Shown piece by piece: positions 9,276-18,794 of a stretch of DNA of 64,000 bases. The position numbers and the translations under genes were made by a program. The stretch's first letter is position 1. Every line of letters starts with the position of its first letter. The stretch is taken from the NCBI RefSeq assembly GCF_003614435.1, contig NZ_CP025546.1, positions 4,092,001-4,156,000 on the forward strand, read 5' to 3'. The notes beneath the pieces are model-generated. The model worked only from the letters and a program-made list of their open reading frames with translations, did no database searches and was not told the origin of the DNA. The DNA comes from Mycobacterium paragordonae (GTDB lineage: Bacteria; Actinomycetota; Actinomycetes; Mycobacteriales; Mycobacteriaceae).

Positions 9276-10886
9276 ATGACGCACCTCGAGGAACTCCTTC
9301 CGCCAATGAAATGGAACGCGTGGGGGGATCCCGCCGCGGCCAAGCCTCTCTCCGATGGAATCCGCGGCCTGCTGAAGCAGGTTGTGGGCCTTGAAGATTC
9401 GGATGAGGCCGAGCTGCAGCCCGATGAGGTGAAGCTGCGTCCGTGCGCCCTGTCGCAGGCCGACCAGGACGGTCTTGCCAAGATCGTCGGCGCCGAATAC
9501 TTCCGCACCGCCGACCGGGACCGGCTGCTGCGCGCCGGCGGTAAGTCCACTCCCGACATGCTGCGCCGCAAAGACCGCGGCGTCCAGGATGCGCCCGACG
9601 CGGTGCTGCTGCCCGGCGATGACGACACCGTCCTGGAGATCCTGCGTTACTGCTCCGACCACGGGATCGCGGTCGTCCCGTTCGGCGGCGGCACCAACGT
9701 CACCGGCGGGCTGGACCCCACCCGCGGCCAGTTCTCCGCGGTGATCTCACTGGACCTCCGTCGCTTCGACCAGTTGCACTCGCTGGACGCGGTGTCCGGT
9801 CTAGCCGAACTGGGCGGTGGCGTCACCGGCCCGGAGGCCGAACGCCTGCTCGGCGAACAGGGCTTCTCCCTGGGGCACTTCCCGCAGAGCTTCGAGTACG
9901 CCACCATCGGCGGCTTTGCGGCGACCCGCTCGTCCGGCCAGGATTCCGCCGGTTACGGCCGGTTCAACGACATGATCATGGGCCTGCGGATGGTCACCCC
10001 GGTCGGCATCTGGGACCTGGGCCGGGTAGCGGCCTCGGCGGCCGGCCCGGATCTGCGCCAGCTGGCGATCGGTTCGGAAGGCACCCTGGGCGTCATCACC
10101 AAAGTCCGGCTGCGGGTGCACCCGGTCCCGGAGACCATCCGTTACGAGGCATGGTCCTTCCCGGATTTCGCGACCGGCGTCGCCGCCCTGCGGGCCATCA
10201 CCCAGACCGGCACCGGCCCGACCGTCGTACGCCTTTCCGATGAAGCGGAGACCGGCGTCAACCTCGCCACCCACGAGACGATCGGCGAAAACCAGAACAC
10301 CGGAGGGTGTTTGGGGCTGACGCTGTTCGAGGGCACCAAGGAGCACGCGGAGAGTCGGCACGCCGAAACCCGCGCGCTGCTGGAAGCCAGCGGCGGAACC
10401 TCGCTGGGTGAGGGACCGGCCAAGACCTGGGAGCACGGCCGGTTCAGCGCGCCCTACCTGCGCGACTCGATGCTGGCCGCCGGTGCGCTGTGCGAGACGC
10501 TGGAGACCGCCACCGACTGGTCCAACATCCCCGCCCTGAAGGCCGCCGTCACCGAAGCGCTGACCAGTTCGCTGGCCGAGTCGGGCACCCCGGCGCTGGT
10601 GATGTGCCACGTGTCGCACGTCTACCCGACCGGCGCCTCGCTGTACTTCACCGTGGTCGCCGGGCAGCGCGGCAATCCGGTCGAGCAGTGGTGGGCGGCC
10701 AAGAAGGCCGCCTGCGACGCGATCATGGCCACCGGCGGAACCATCACCCACCACCACGCCGTCGGCGCCGACCACCGGGCGTGGATGCGCGACGAGGTCG
10801 GCGACCTCGGTGTGCAGTTGTTGCGCGCGGCCAAGGCCACCCTGGATCCAGCCGGAATTCTCAACCCCGGCAAACTGATTCCGTGA
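9276..10886 (+). CDS. FAD-binding oxidase, AGPS (alkyl-DHAP synthase)-like
   Basis: 536 aa, orthologue of Rv2251. The PCMH-type FAD domain is seen in PFGGGTNVTGG (about residues 134-144), followed by GHFPQSFEYATIGGFAATRSSG. The C-terminal half ends with HHAVGADHRAW, matching the active-site His region of alkyldihydroxyacetonephosphate synthase, and LDPAGILNPGK. AGPS enzymes swap the acyl chain of acyl-DHAP for an alkyl group to make ether lipids; whether this protein does so in mycobacteria is unproven. The diacylglycerol kinase gene overlaps its stop by 4 bp. Confidence 0.88.
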   Translation: MTHLEELLPPMKWNAWGDPAAAKPLSDGIRGLLKQVVGLEDSDEAELQPDEVKLRPCALSQADQDGLAKIVGAEYFRTADRDRLLRAGGKSTPDMLRRKDRGVQDAPDAVLLPGDDDTVLEILRYCSDHGIAVVPFGGGTNVTGGLDPTRGQFSAVISLDLRRFDQLHSLDAVSGLAELGGGVTGPEAERLLGEQGFSLGHFPQSFEYATIGGFAATRSSGQDSAGYGRFNDMIMGLRMVTPVGIWDLGRVAASAAGPDLRQLAIGSEGTLGVITKVRLRVHPVPETIRYEAWSFPDFATGVAALRAITQTGTGPTVVRLSDEAETGVNLATHETIGENQNTGGCLGLTLFEGTKEHAESRHAETRALLEASGGTSLGEGPAKTWEHGRFSAPYLRDSMLAAGALCETLETATDWSNIPALKAAVTEALTSSLAESGTPALVMCHVSHVYPTGASLYFTVVAGQRGNPVEQWWAAKKAACDAIMATGGTITHHHAVGADHRAWMRDEVGDLGVQLLRAAKATLDPAGILNPGKLIP

Positions 10887-11821
10887 CGCAGCAGTCCCCT
10901 GTCCTGAGCCGGCGCGAGATCGCCAAGGTGACCGCGCTGACCAACCCATTGTCCGGGCACGGCGCCGCGATCGAGGCGGCGCAGCGCGCGATCGCCCGGT
11001 TCCACAAGCGCGGGATCGAAGTCGTCGAGATCATCGGCGACGGCGCCGAAGACGCCCGCTTCCTGGTCGCCGCGGCATTGGAAAAGGGCACCGACGCGGT
11101 CGTCGTGACCGGCGGCGACGGCGTCATCTCCAACGCCCTGCAGGTACTGGCCCAAACCGACGTGCCGCTCGGCGTCATCCCGGCCGGCACCGGAAACGAC
11201 CATGCGCGTGAATTCGGAATTCCCACAAAGGATCCCGAGGCCGCCGCGGACGTCGTGGTGGACGGCTGGACGGAAACCATTGACCTGGGCCGCATCAAGG
11301 ACCACCACGGCGTCAACAAGTGGTTCGGCACCGTGGCGGCGACGGGATTCGACTCCCTGGTGACCGACCGGGCCAACCGGATGACGTGGCCGCACGGGCG
11401 GGTGCGGTACTACATCGCGATGCTCGCCGAACTGTCGCAGCTGCGGCTGCTGCCGTTCCGGCTGGTGCTCGACGGTCAGCAGGTGATCGAAACCGACCTG
11501 ACGATGACGGCGTTCGGCAACACCCGCAGCTACGGGGGCGGAATGCTGATCTGCCCCAACGCCGATCGGTCGGACGGCCTGCTCGACCTCACCATGGTCA
11601 GATCGGAGTCGCGGACGAAGCTCATCCGCTTCTTCCCCACCGCGTTGAAGGGCACGCACGTCGGACTCGACGAGGTCACCACCGCACGGGCCAAGACCGT
11701 CGAAGTCGAATGCCCCGGCATCAACGTGTACGCCGACGGTGACTTCGCCTGTCCGCTGCCGGCCGAGATCTCCGCGGTTCCGGCCGCGCTGCAGGTGCTG
11801 AGGCCGGCCCACAAGGTGTAA
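10883..11821 (+). CDS. Diacylglycerol kinase / lipid kinase (DagK family)
   Basis: 312 aa from GTG, closely matching Rv2252 (309 aa). It phosphorylates diacylglycerol to phosphatidic acid, a step used in phosphatidylinositol mannoside supply. The kinase motif VVTGGDGVISNALQ and the nucleotide/lipid segment IPAGTGNDHAREFGIP are diagnostic of the DAGK catalytic domain. The second domain ends with YADGDFACPLPAEIS. GTG overlaps the previous TGA (GTGA), so it is translationally coupled to the AGPS-like gene. An open frame continues upstream to 10490 but is a shadow of the oxidase gene. Confidence 0.94.
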   Translation: MTQQSPVLSRREIAKVTALTNPLSGHGAAIEAAQRAIARFHKRGIEVVEIIGDGAEDARFLVAAALEKGTDAVVVTGGDGVISNALQVLAQTDVPLGVIPAGTGNDHAREFGIPTKDPEAAADVVVDGWTETIDLGRIKDHHGVNKWFGTVAATGFDSLVTDRANRMTWPHGRVRYYIAMLAELSQLRLLPFRLVLDGQQVIETDLTMTAFGNTRSYGGGMLICPNADRSDGLLDLTMVRSESRTKLIRFFPTALKGTHVGLDEVTTARAKTVEVECPGINVYADGDFACPLPAEISAVPAALQVLRPAHKV

Positions 11822-11843
11822 CGAACCGGTCACGCGACGCGAC

Positions 11844-12365
11844 ATGTTCAGCATGTCAGTGTTCGTCAAGACCGGGTTGGCCGCGGTAGCGGCTATCGGG
11901 GTTCCGTTGTGCGTGGCGCCGGTGGCGCACGCGGGTGAAGTCGCTTCCTGGAACGGCGAATACCTCGTCGTGCTCGGGGCCAACGCGAAATCCGGCACCA
12001 GTGTGGCGGCCAGTCAGCCCGAGTTCGCCCACCGGTCCACCGTCTCGTTCACGTCGAATTGTGCCGCCGGCGTCTGCGTCGCCACGGTCGACAACCCTCC
12101 GGTACCCAAGAACGAATCAATGCCGCGCACAATCGAATTCACCTGGAACGGGTCACAGTGGGTGCGCGAGATGACGTGGAAATGGGACTGCCTGCTGCCG
12201 GACGGCACCATCGAATACGCGCCGGCCAAGTCGATAACGGTCTACACGCCAGGGCAATACGGCATTCTCACCGGCGTCTTTCACACCGACATCGCCAGCG
12301 GCACCTGCGCGGGCAATGTCGATATGCCGGTGTCGGCGAAGCCCGTGTCCGGTCCGGTCACCTAA
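11844..12365 (+). CDS. Secreted protein, Rv2253 family
   Basis: 173 aa. The N-terminal signal peptide has a hydrophobic core near residues 9-25 and an AHA-GEV cleavage site around residue 31. The mature part has four Cys residues likely to form disulfides. It matches M. tuberculosis Rv2253 in length, place and type. Function unknown. It starts 22 bp after the lipid kinase and is probably in the same transcript. The last codons and stop lie in a 17-bp tandem duplication. Confidence 0.87.
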   Translation: MFSMSVFVKTGLAAVAAIGVPLCVAPVAHAGEVASWNGEYLVVLGANAKSGTSVAASQPEFAHRSTVSFTSNCAAGVCVATVDNPPVPKNESMPRTIEFTWNGSQWVREMTWKWDCLLPDGTIEYAPAKSITVYTPGQYGILTGVFHTDIASGTCAGNVDMPVSAKPVSGPVT

Positions 12366-12387
12366 CCCCGCCGGTCACCTAACCCCG
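12354..12387 (+). repeat. 17-bp exact tandem duplication across a stop codon
   Basis: The 17-mer CCGGTCACCTAACCCCG occurs twice head to tail (12354-12370 and 12371-12387). The first copy holds the TAA stop of the secreted protein. The second abuts dispersed palindrome copy 2. This looks like replication slippage and does not alter the protein. Confidence 0.9.
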
Positions 12388-12388
12388 C

Positions 12389-12447
12389 CGAGCAGACGCA
12401 AAATCGCACTAGAACAGGCGTTTCCGGGGCGATTTTGCGTCTGCTCG
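12389..12447. repeat. Dispersed intergenic palindrome, copy 2
   Basis: Inverted repeat CGAGCAGACGCAAAATCGC (12389-12407) against its complement at 12429-12447, 19 bp perfect with a 21-bp loop; flanking CCCCG and CGGGG extend the stem imperfectly. Same core as the elements at 5498 and 38180. It lies between two converging genes, as does copy 1, which fits a terminator or REP-like role. Confidence 0.8.
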
Positions 12448-12460
12448 CGGGGCCTCGGGA

Positions 12461-12973
12461 CTAGCCGACTCCTCGGCTCAGCCAGGTGACCTCACCGGCG
12501 TCACCGCCGTCGCGGTACGGCTCGAGCGCCTCATCCCACGCGGTGCCCAGCACCGAATCCATCTCGGCGGCAAGGGTGTCGGCGCCCTGAGCCATCAATG
12601 TCCGCAACCGCATCTCGCCGACCATGATGTCGCCGTTGGCGCTCATCGGTCCGCTCCACAACCCCAGCTGCGGAGTGTGACTGAACCGGTGGCCGTCGAC
12701 GCCGGGGCTGGGATCCTCGGTCACTTCGAACCGCAGAACCGACCATGAGCGCAACGCGTTCGCCAGACGGGCTCCTGTCCCGACCGGACCCACCCAATTG
12801 GTGACCGCGCGCAACTGCCCGGGCATGGCCGGCTGCGGAGTCCACACCAAATTCGCCTTGGCTTGCAAGGTCGACGACAACGCCCACTCCACATGCGGGC
12901 ATACCGCCGCTGGGGAGGCGTGGACGTACACCACACCAGCCGTCACGTCGGCGAACTGATTTGACGCACGCAT
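12461..12973 (-). CDS. DUF3145 family protein (Rv2256c-like)
   Basis: 170 aa cytoplasmic protein of a family conserved in Actinobacteria, matching the Rv2256c N-terminus MRASNQFADVTAGVVYVHAS as I recall it. No catalytic motif or membrane segment is evident, and function is unknown. Tryptophan-rich stretches are spaced through the protein. A good Shine-Dalgarno (AAGGAGCAAG on the coding strand) precedes the ATG. Upstream, 12974-13102 holds no gene that I can support. Confidence 0.9.
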   Translation of the reverse strand: MRASNQFADVTAGVVYVHASPAAVCPHVEWALSSTLQAKANLVWTPQPAMPGQLRAVTNWVGPVGTGARLANALRSWSVLRFEVTEDPSPGVDGHRFSHTPQLGLWSGPMSANGDIMVGEMRLRTLMAQGADTLAAEMDSVLGTAWDEALEPYRDGGDAGEVTWLSRGVG

Positions 12974-13102
12974 CTTCTTGCTCCTTCGGTTTCACGAGGG
13001 ACGTCTTCCCCAACGACCTGGTGAACCGGATCAAGCAGATACTGCGCGATATATTTTTCTGTGTCCTGCGTGTCTATTGTGCCCTGTGATGCCTGTGTTG
13101 CG

Positions 13103-13948
13103 CTAGTGTGCATTTTCCTTTGACGAGTGCGCGTCCAGAACCGCGTCCGAAAGCGCCGGCCAGGGCTGCAGCGCCCACTCTCCGAAATCGCGGTCGGTGA
13201 GCACCACCAGCGCCAGGTCCGCTTCGGGATCCACCCAGATGAAGCCACCCGACTGACCGAAATGGCCGTACGTGCGCTCCGAGTTGCCCGCACCCGTCCA
13301 GTGCGGCGACTTCGAATCCCGCAGCTCGAATCCGAGTCCCCAGTCATTGGGCCGCTGTGAGCCGTATCCCGGCAGCACCCCGTCGAGGCCCGGGAACTGC
13401 ACGGTGGTCGCGTCGGCGTGCATTTGCGCCGAAACCGTCGCGGGTCGCAGCAGGTCGCCGGCGAATCGGGCCAAGTCGTCGACCGTCGAGGCCGCGCCGT
13501 AGCCGGCGGTGTCGGCGCCCCCGTCGAGTCGCGTCGAAGTCATGGAGAGCGGCTCGCACACCGCCTCGGTCAGGTAGCGGCCGAACTCGATGCCCGACTC
13601 CCGCTCGATGGTCTGGGCGAGCACGGCGAACCCGTAGTTCGAGTAGATGCGGCGCGCTCCCGGCCGGGCCAGCACGTCACCGGAGAGCATGGCCAGTCCT
13701 GAGGCGTGCGCCAGCAGGTGTCGGATGGTGGATCCGGGCGGGCCCGCCTCGGTGTCGAGTTCGATGACGCCTTCCTCGACGGCGATCTGCGCCGCTCGCG
13801 CGACGATCGGCTTGGTGACCGACGCCAGCGCGAAGACGCGCGCGGTGTCACCGTGGGTGGCCCGCACTCCGTCGGGGCCGATCACCGCGGCGGCGGCGTT
13901 GGGGACAGGCCAGTCGTCGAGGACGTCGAGGATGTCGAGGGCCGCCAT
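13103..13948 (-). CDS. Serine beta-lactamase / esterase-like protein (Rv2257c-like)
   Basis: 281 aa class C beta-lactamase/DD-peptidase fold. The active-site SxxK is Ser43-Val-Thr-Lys46, the second motif is YSN in RRIYSNYGFAVL near residue 101, and the third is replaced by HFGQSGG near residue 233, as in many esterases of this family. It has no signal peptide, so it is probably cytoplasmic and acts on an ester or amide, not on peptidoglycan. Its start abuts the stop of the methyltransferase gene, indicating an operon. Confidence 0.87.
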   Translation of the reverse strand: MAALDILDVLDDWPVPNAAAAVIGPDGVRATHGDTARVFALASVTKPIVARAAQIAVEEGVIELDTEAGPPGSTIRHLLAHASGLAMLSGDVLARPGARRIYSNYGFAVLAQTIERESGIEFGRYLTEAVCEPLSMTSTRLDGGADTAGYGAASTVDDLARFAGDLLRPATVSAQMHADATTVQFPGLDGVLPGYGSQRPNDWGLGFELRDSKSPHWTGAGNSERTYGHFGQSGGFIWVDPEADLALVVLTDRDFGEWALQPWPALSDAVLDAHSSKENAH

Positions 13949-15019
13949 CTACTTACGGGCGATGTAGTAGTTGTTGATCGGGTCGGACTCGACTTCGGCT
14001 ACCACCACGTTGTCGAAGCCGGCGTCGGCCAGCATCGAGGTGGCCAACTGCGTGCCCCACGCCGCTCCCAGCCCGGCGCCACCGTGGGCCAGCGACACCG
14101 TCATGCAGTGCATCAGCGACACCGTGTAGAGGTAGGTGCTCATCGGTACGTCGACGTTGTCCTCGAGGTGACTCGATGCCTTGATGTCCGCCATCAGGAA
14201 CACGCCGCCGGGCCTCAACGCGCGGTGAATGTTCTCCAACACGCGCGCCGGTTGGGCCTGGTCGTGGATCGCGTCGAATACCACGATGACGTCGTAGGCC
14301 GCTTCCTTGGCCAGCGTCGGCAGGTCGTGGCTTTCGAAGGTGACGTTCTGCAGCCCGAGCCGCGCCGCCTCGTCGCGGCCGGTGGCGATGGCCTCGTCCG
14401 AGAAGTCGATGCCGGTGAACCGGCTGGCCGGAAACGCCTGCGCCATGACGTTCACGGCATGCCCACTGCCGCAACCGAAGTCGGCGACGTCGGCCCCCGA
14501 CCGAAGACGTTCCGGCAGGCCATCCACCAATGGCAGCACCACATTGACCAGCCCGGCATCGAACACCACACCGCTCTGCTGGGCCATCAACGTGTGGAAG
14601 CGAGGGTATTCGCTGTAGGGCAGTCCGCCGCCGGCCCGGAAGCACCCGAGGATCTTCTGCTCGACCTCGCTGAGCAGCGGCACGAACTGCGCGACCAGCG
14701 CCAGGTTGTTCGGCCCGGCCGCACTGGTCAGCACCGCTGCGCGCTGGGCGGGCAATGTGTAGGTCCCGGTCGCGGCGTTAAACTCGACGACACGGCCGGT
14801 TGTCATGCCGCCCAGCCACTCTCGGACATAACGCTCGTCCAGGCGCGCGGCGTCGGCGATCTCCGCACTGGTGGATGGCGGCAGATCGGCCATCGTCTCC
14901 AGCAGCCCGGTCTGATGTCCCAGGCTCAAGAGCAGCGTCAGGCTTGCGTTGTCGATCGTCGACACCATTCGGTCGGTGAAGGCTTCCACCGTTTCGGTGC
15001 CGGTCTCGGGTGCCGTCAT
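13949..15019 (-). CDS. SAM-dependent methyltransferase, Rv2258c type
   Basis: 356 aa. It has an N-terminal winged-helix dimerisation domain (residues about 20-110, with [19 protein letters not shown]) and a class I methyltransferase domain with motif [12 protein letters not shown] near residue 180. GIDFSDEAI and [11 protein letters not shown] follow. This is the two-domain architecture known for Rv2258c. The natural substrate is not established. It shares a transcript with the beta-lactamase-like gene downstream and is divergent from mscR across 32 bp. Confidence 0.9.
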   Translation of the reverse strand: MTAPETGTETVEAFTDRMVSTIDNASLTLLLSLGHQTGLLETMADLPPSTSAEIADAARLDERYVREWLGGMTTGRVVEFNAATGTYTLPAQRAAVLTSAAGPNNLALVAQFVPLLSEVEQKILGCFRAGGGLPYSEYPRFHTLMAQQSGVVFDAGLVNVVLPLVDGLPERLRSGADVADFGCGSGHAVNVMAQAFPASRFTGIDFSDEAIATGRDEAARLGLQNVTFESHDLPTLAKEAAYDVIVVFDAIHDQAQPARVLENIHRALRPGGVFLMADIKASSHLEDNVDVPMSTYLYTVSLMHCMTVSLAHGGAGLGAAWGTQLATSMLADAGFDNVVVAEVESDPINNYYIARK

Positions 15020-15051
15020 GCGAAGCGACGCTACACCGTAGTTTGGAGGCC

Positions 15052-16137
15052 ATGAGTCAGACAGTGCGCGGCGTCATTTCGCGGAGCAAAGGGCAACCCG
15101 TCGAGTTGGTGGACATCGTCATTCCCGACCCCGGACCCGGCGAGGCCGTCGTCGACATCACCGCCTGCGGGGTGTGCCACACCGACCTGACCTACCGCGA
15201 GGGCGGCATCAACGACGAGTACCCCTTCCTGCTCGGTCACGAGGCCGCCGGCACCGTCGAAGCAGTCGGCCCCGGAGTCACCCACGTCGCACCCGGTGAC
15301 TTCGTGATCCTGAACTGGCGCGCGGTGTGCGGGCAGTGCCGGGCTTGCCGCAGGGGCCGGCCGCATTTGTGCTTCGACACCTTCAACGCCGAGCAGAAGA
15401 TGACGCTGACCGACGGGACCGAACTCACGCCCGCTCTGGGCATCGGAGCGTTCGCCGACAAGACGCTGGTGGCGGCCGGCCAGTGCACCAAAGTCAACCC
15501 GGAGGCCGATCCGGCCGTCGTTGGCCTGCTCGGTTGCGGGGTGATGGCGGGCCTCGGCGCGGCGATCAACACCGGCGGCGTCACGCGTGATGACACGGTT
15601 GCGGTGATCGGCTGCGGCGGCGTGGGCGACGCCGCGGTCGCCGGTGCCGCGCTGGTCGGGGCGAAGAAGATCATCGCCGTCGACACCGACAACACCAAGC
15701 TGGAGTGGGCGCGCAAGTTCGGCGCCACCCATACGGTCAACGCCCGCGAGTTCGATGTGGTGGAGACCATCCAGGACCTGACCGACGGCTTCGGGGTCGA
15801 CGTGGTGGTCGACGCCGTCGGCCGGCCGGAGACCTGGAAGCAGGCCTTCTATGCCCGCGACCTCGCCGGCACCGTGGTGCTGGTCGGAGTGCCGACGCCG
15901 GACATGCGCCTGGATATGCCGCTGGTGGACTTCTTCTCCCGCGGCGGCTCGCTCAAGTCGTCGTGGTACGGCGACTGCCTGCCCGAGCGCGACTTCCCCA
16001 CCCTGGTCGACCTGTACCTGCAGGGCCGGCTGCCGCTGGAGAAGTTTGTCTCCGAGCGAATCGGGCTAGACGGCATCGAGGAGGCTTTTCACAAGATGCA
16101 CGACGGCAAGGTATTGCGTTCGGTGGTGATTCTCTGA
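15052..16137 (+). CDS. mscR: S-nitrosomycothiol reductase / mycothiol-dependent formaldehyde dehydrogenase
   Basis: 361 aa zinc-dependent alcohol dehydrogenase, the same length as Rv2259. It reduces S-nitrosomycothiol and oxidises S-hydroxymethylmycothiol with NAD. Catalytic zinc ligands are Cys42 in GVCHTD and His63-Glu64 in GHEAAG. The structural-zinc cysteine cluster [15 protein letters not shown] follows, and the NAD motif GCGGVGDA lies in the Rossmann domain. ATG 15052 is chosen because GGAGG sits 4 bp upstream. It overlaps the next gene by 1 bp (TGATG). Confidence 0.95.
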   Translation: MSQTVRGVISRSKGQPVELVDIVIPDPGPGEAVVDITACGVCHTDLTYREGGINDEYPFLLGHEAAGTVEAVGPGVTHVAPGDFVILNWRAVCGQCRACRRGRPHLCFDTFNAEQKMTLTDGTELTPALGIGAFADKTLVAAGQCTKVNPEADPAVVGLLGCGVMAGLGAAINTGGVTRDDTVAVIGCGGVGDAAVAGAALVGAKKIIAVDTDNTKLEWARKFGATHTVNAREFDVVETIQDLTDGFGVDVVVDAVGRPETWKQAFYARDLAGTVVLVGVPTPDMRLDMPLVDFFSRGGSLKSSWYGDCLPERDFPTLVDLYLQGRLPLEKFVSERIGLDGIEEAFHKMHDGKVLRSVVIL

Positions 16138-16760
16138 TGGTGGTCATCGACCGGCTGGTCACCCACGGCACCTTCGAACTCGACGGCGGCAGTTGGGAAG
16201 TCGACAACAACATCTGGCTGGTGGGCGACAACTCCAACGTCGTGGTGTTCGACGCGGCTCACGACGCGGCGCCGATCATCGAGGCGGTCGACGGCCGCCA
16301 TGTGGTGGCGGTGGTGTGCACGCACGGGCACAACGATCACGTGACGGTGGCACCCAAGCTCGGTGAGGAGCTCGACGCGCCGGTGTTTCTGCATCCCGCC
16401 GATGAGGTGCTGTGGCGAATGACGCACCCGGACAGCGACTTTCGGCCCATCTCAGAAGGACAGGCGCTGAAGGTGGGGGGCACCGAGATCCGCGCCATCC
16501 ACACGCCGGGGCACTCCCCCGGATCGGTCTGCTGGTACATCCACGACCTCGGTGTGGTGTTCAGCGGCGACACGCTGTTCTCCGGCGGACCGGGGGCAAC
16601 TGGGCGTTCCTACTCGGATTTCCCGACGATCCTGCAGTCGATCTCCGAGCGGCTGGGCAAGCTGCCCGGCGACACCGTCGTCCACACCGGCCACGGGGAC
16701 AGCACGACGATCGGCGACGAGATCGTGCACTACGAGGAGTGGGTGGAGCGCGGGCACTAG
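16137..16760 (+). CDS. Metallo-beta-lactamase-fold hydrolase (Rv2260-like)
   Basis: 207 aa glyoxalase-II-like hydrolase. The metal motif is THGHNDH (HxHxDH), then His in HTPGHSPGS, Asp in FSGDTLFSGG and the final His in VHTGHGDST. The partnership with mscR is conserved in mycobacteria and suggests that it hydrolyses the S-formyl- or other thioester of mycothiol produced by MscR; this is inference from context. The start codon overlaps the mscR stop. Confidence 0.92.
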   Translation: MVVIDRLVTHGTFELDGGSWEVDNNIWLVGDNSNVVVFDAAHDAAPIIEAVDGRHVVAVVCTHGHNDHVTVAPKLGEELDAPVFLHPADEVLWRMTHPDSDFRPISEGQALKVGGTEIRAIHTPGHSPGSVCWYIHDLGVVFSGDTLFSGGPGATGRSYSDFPTILQSISERLGKLPGDTVVHTGHGDSTTIGDEIVHYEEWVERGH

Positions 16761-16839
16761 GCCGGTTGCCCCTGCCGTTCATCCGAGCGTGCACAAAATG
16801 CCACCGCTTTGCTTTCGCCCGCGAGGGACTTTGCTTTTA

Positions 16840-16996
16840 CCCGCGAGCGACCGCAAAATGTCAGCCGTAGCGGCGTGTCCGCGTCAACACGCGGGCGCTC
16901 GCCAACCGACGGCCGAGGCCCCTCCCCAGGCCCGCCCGCGAGCGACCGCAAAATGTCAGCCGCAGCGGCGTGTTCGCGTCAACACGCGGGCGCTCG
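16840..16996. repeat. 62-bp direct repeat, two copies
   Basis: Two 62-bp copies (16840-16901 and 16935-16996) differ at two positions. Each begins CCCGCGAGCGACCGCAAAAT and ends GCGGGCGCTCG, with an internal GCGTGT-ACACGC hairpin. A shorter related GCACAAAATGCCACCG lies at 16791. They fill the 16761-17041 gap between convergent genes, which contains no gene. Probably another dispersed mycobacterial intergenic repeat. Confidence 0.8.
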
Positions 16997-17041
16997 GCGA
17001 GCTATGGCAATACCCGCGACAGCCCCCGGCGTAGCAGCCCC

Positions 17042-17758
17042 TTACCTCCCCTCCAAGATCCGCCGCTTCTCCGCCTGGAACTCATCTTCCGACAGCGCAC
17101 CCGAATCCCGCAGCGCAGCAAGCGTTTTCAACCGCTCGACCCGCACGCCCTCACCAGTCGGCTCGTACGCCGCCGGCGGCGCGACGGCATAGCCCCCGCC
17201 AACAGACGGCACCGGACGCCGGCGCACCCGCCCCAGCCAGATGATCGACAGCGTCAGGTCGACCAGGCCCACGACGAACAGCCCCACGAACACCCACACC
17301 AGGTAGCCGTACGAGCTCTGATGCCCAAAAGCCAGTCGCGGGTTGATGTACCCGTTGACCTGGCCGTCGGTCATGACGTTGTAGGTGCCTTCCGCCGGTA
17401 CCTGGACGTTCCACACGCGGATGTGCGCGTCGTTGTTGACAGTCGTTGTGCTGCCGATACTTTCGGTGACCTCCGGTTGCGCCACCCCATCGGGCGGTGT
17501 GATCGAGATGCGCAGCGGCGGCACCGGCAGACCGCCGCCGTCGGTCCCGCCGATGACCAGGGTGTGCAGGCTGACGGTGGCCTGACCTTTGGGCAGATGC
17601 ACGCTGCCGGTTCCCGGTACGGGCACCTCCCCGTAGGCGTCGTAATCGTCGAGGAAGAACACGTTGAGCACCAGCGTGGTGATGAAGCCGGCGACCGACA
17701 CGACCAGCGTCACAATCGCCAGGATCAGCGAGATCTTGGCCACCCGTCTGCTATTCAT
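17042..17758 (-). CDS. Membrane protein with SHOCT-like C-terminus
   Basis: 238 aa. A first transmembrane helix near residues 9-34, an extracytoplasmic domain of about 110 residues containing a beta-rich segment, a second helix near residues 150-173, then a cytoplasmic tail. The tail ends in a short-C-terminal (SHOCT) motif, [18 protein letters not shown], followed by AEKRRIL. SHOCT motifs are thought to mediate oligomerisation. Specific function unknown. Divergent from the SDR gene. Confidence 0.85.
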   Translation of the reverse strand: MNSRRVAKISLILAIVTLVVSVAGFITTLVLNVFFLDDYDAYGEVPVPGTGSVHLPKGQATVSLHTLVIGGTDGGGLPVPPLRISITPPDGVAQPEVTESIGSTTTVNNDAHIRVWNVQVPAEGTYNVMTDGQVNGYINPRLAFGHQSSYGYLVWVFVGLFVVGLVDLTLSIIWLGRVRRRPVPSVGGGYAVAPPAAYEPTGEGVRVERLKTLAALRDSGALSEDEFQAEKRRILEGR

Positions 17759-17840
17759 CCAGGCAGTGTGTCACGCACGGCGCCGACAGGGGACACTGTT
17801 TGCGACCCCGGACGAAGCAACCGGAGAAGGAGTTCTCGAC

Positions 17841-18794
17841 ATGGCCAACGATCTCGTCGCCACGGTGCCCGATCTGTCCGGCAAGCTGGCGGTTGTGACC
17901 GGATCCAACAGCGGCCTCGGGTTCGGCCTGGCTAAGCGCCTCGCTGCGGGCGGCGCCGACGTCGTGATGGCCATCCGCAACCAGGGCAAGGGCGAGGCCG
18001 CCATCGAAGAGATCCGCAAAGCCGTGCCTGACGCCAGCCTGACCATCAAGCCGCTGGACCTGTCGTCGCTGGCTTCCGTTGCCGCGCTGGGCGCGCAGCT
18101 CACCGACGACGGCCGGCCGATCGACATCCTGATCAACAACGCCGGCGTCATGACGCCACCCGAGCGAGACACCACCGCGGACGGCTTCGAATTGCAGTTC
18201 GGCTGTAACCATCTCGGCCACTTCGCACTCACCGCGCACGTGTTGCCGCTGCTACGCGCGGCGCAGGCCCCGCGCGTGGTGTCGCTGAGCAGCGTTGCCG
18301 CGCGCCGCGGCCGTATCCACTTCGACGACCTGCAATTCGAGAAGTCCTACGCGTCGATGGCGGCCTACGGACAGTCGAAACTGGCGACCCTGATGTTCGC
18401 CCGAGAACTGGACCGGCGCAGCCGCCAGAGCGGCTGGGGCGTCATGTCCAACGCCGCGCACCCGGGCCTCACCAAGACCAACCTGCAGATCAGCGGACCG
18501 TCGCACGGCCGCGACAAACCGGCGCTGATGCAGCGGCTGTACACGACGTCGTGGAAGTACGCCCCATTCATGTGGCAGGAGATTGACGAAGGCATCCTGC
18601 CGGCGCTGTACGCGGCGGTCACACCCGGCGCCGAGGGCGGTGCGTTCTACGGCCCGCGCGGGTTCGCCGAAGCCGCCGGCGGCGGGGTCACCGAAGCCAA
18701 GGTACCCAAGCGGGCCGCCAATGACGATGACTGCCAACGACTTTGGGAGATTTCGGAAAGGCTCACCGGTGTCAGCTACCCCGCGCCGAACTGA
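17841..18794 (+). CDS. Short-chain dehydrogenase/reductase (Rv2263-like)
   Basis: 317 aa, the length of Rv2263. NAD(P)-binding TGSNSGLG at residues 20-27, NNAG in ILINNAGVM, catalytic Ser in VSLSSVAA and Tyr/Lys in YGQSK. It resembles retinol dehydrogenase/WW-domain oxidoreductase-like SDRs; the substrate is unknown. ATG 17841 is preferred to the longer frame because AGAAGGAG lies 8-10 bp upstream and the conserved [15 protein letters not shown] start follows. The next gene starts within its 3' end. Confidence 0.9.
   Translation: MANDLVATVPDLSGKLAVVTGSNSGLGFGLAKRLAAGGADVVMAIRNQGKGEAAIEEIRKAVPDASLTIKPLDLSSLASVAALGAQLTDDGRPIDILINNAGVMTPPERDTTADGFELQFGCNHLGHFALTAHVLPLLRAAQAPRVVSLSSVAARRGRIHFDDLQFEKSYASMAAYGQSKLATLMFARELDRRSRQSGWGVMSNAAHPGLTKTNLQISGPSHGRDKPALMQRLYTTSWKYAPFMWQEIDEGILPALYAAVTPGAEGGAFYGPRGFAEAAGGGVTEAKVPKRAANDDDCQRLWEISERLTGVSYPAPN

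Noticed and set aside
10490..10882. Extended N-terminus of the lipid kinase frame
   Set aside because: It overlaps the AGPS-like gene out of frame and is Arg-rich shadow sequence; GTG 10883 fits the family start.
12531..13034. Alternative minus-strand frame over the DUF3145 gene
   Set aside because: Arg/Gly-rich, no similarity; DUF3145 frame is clear.
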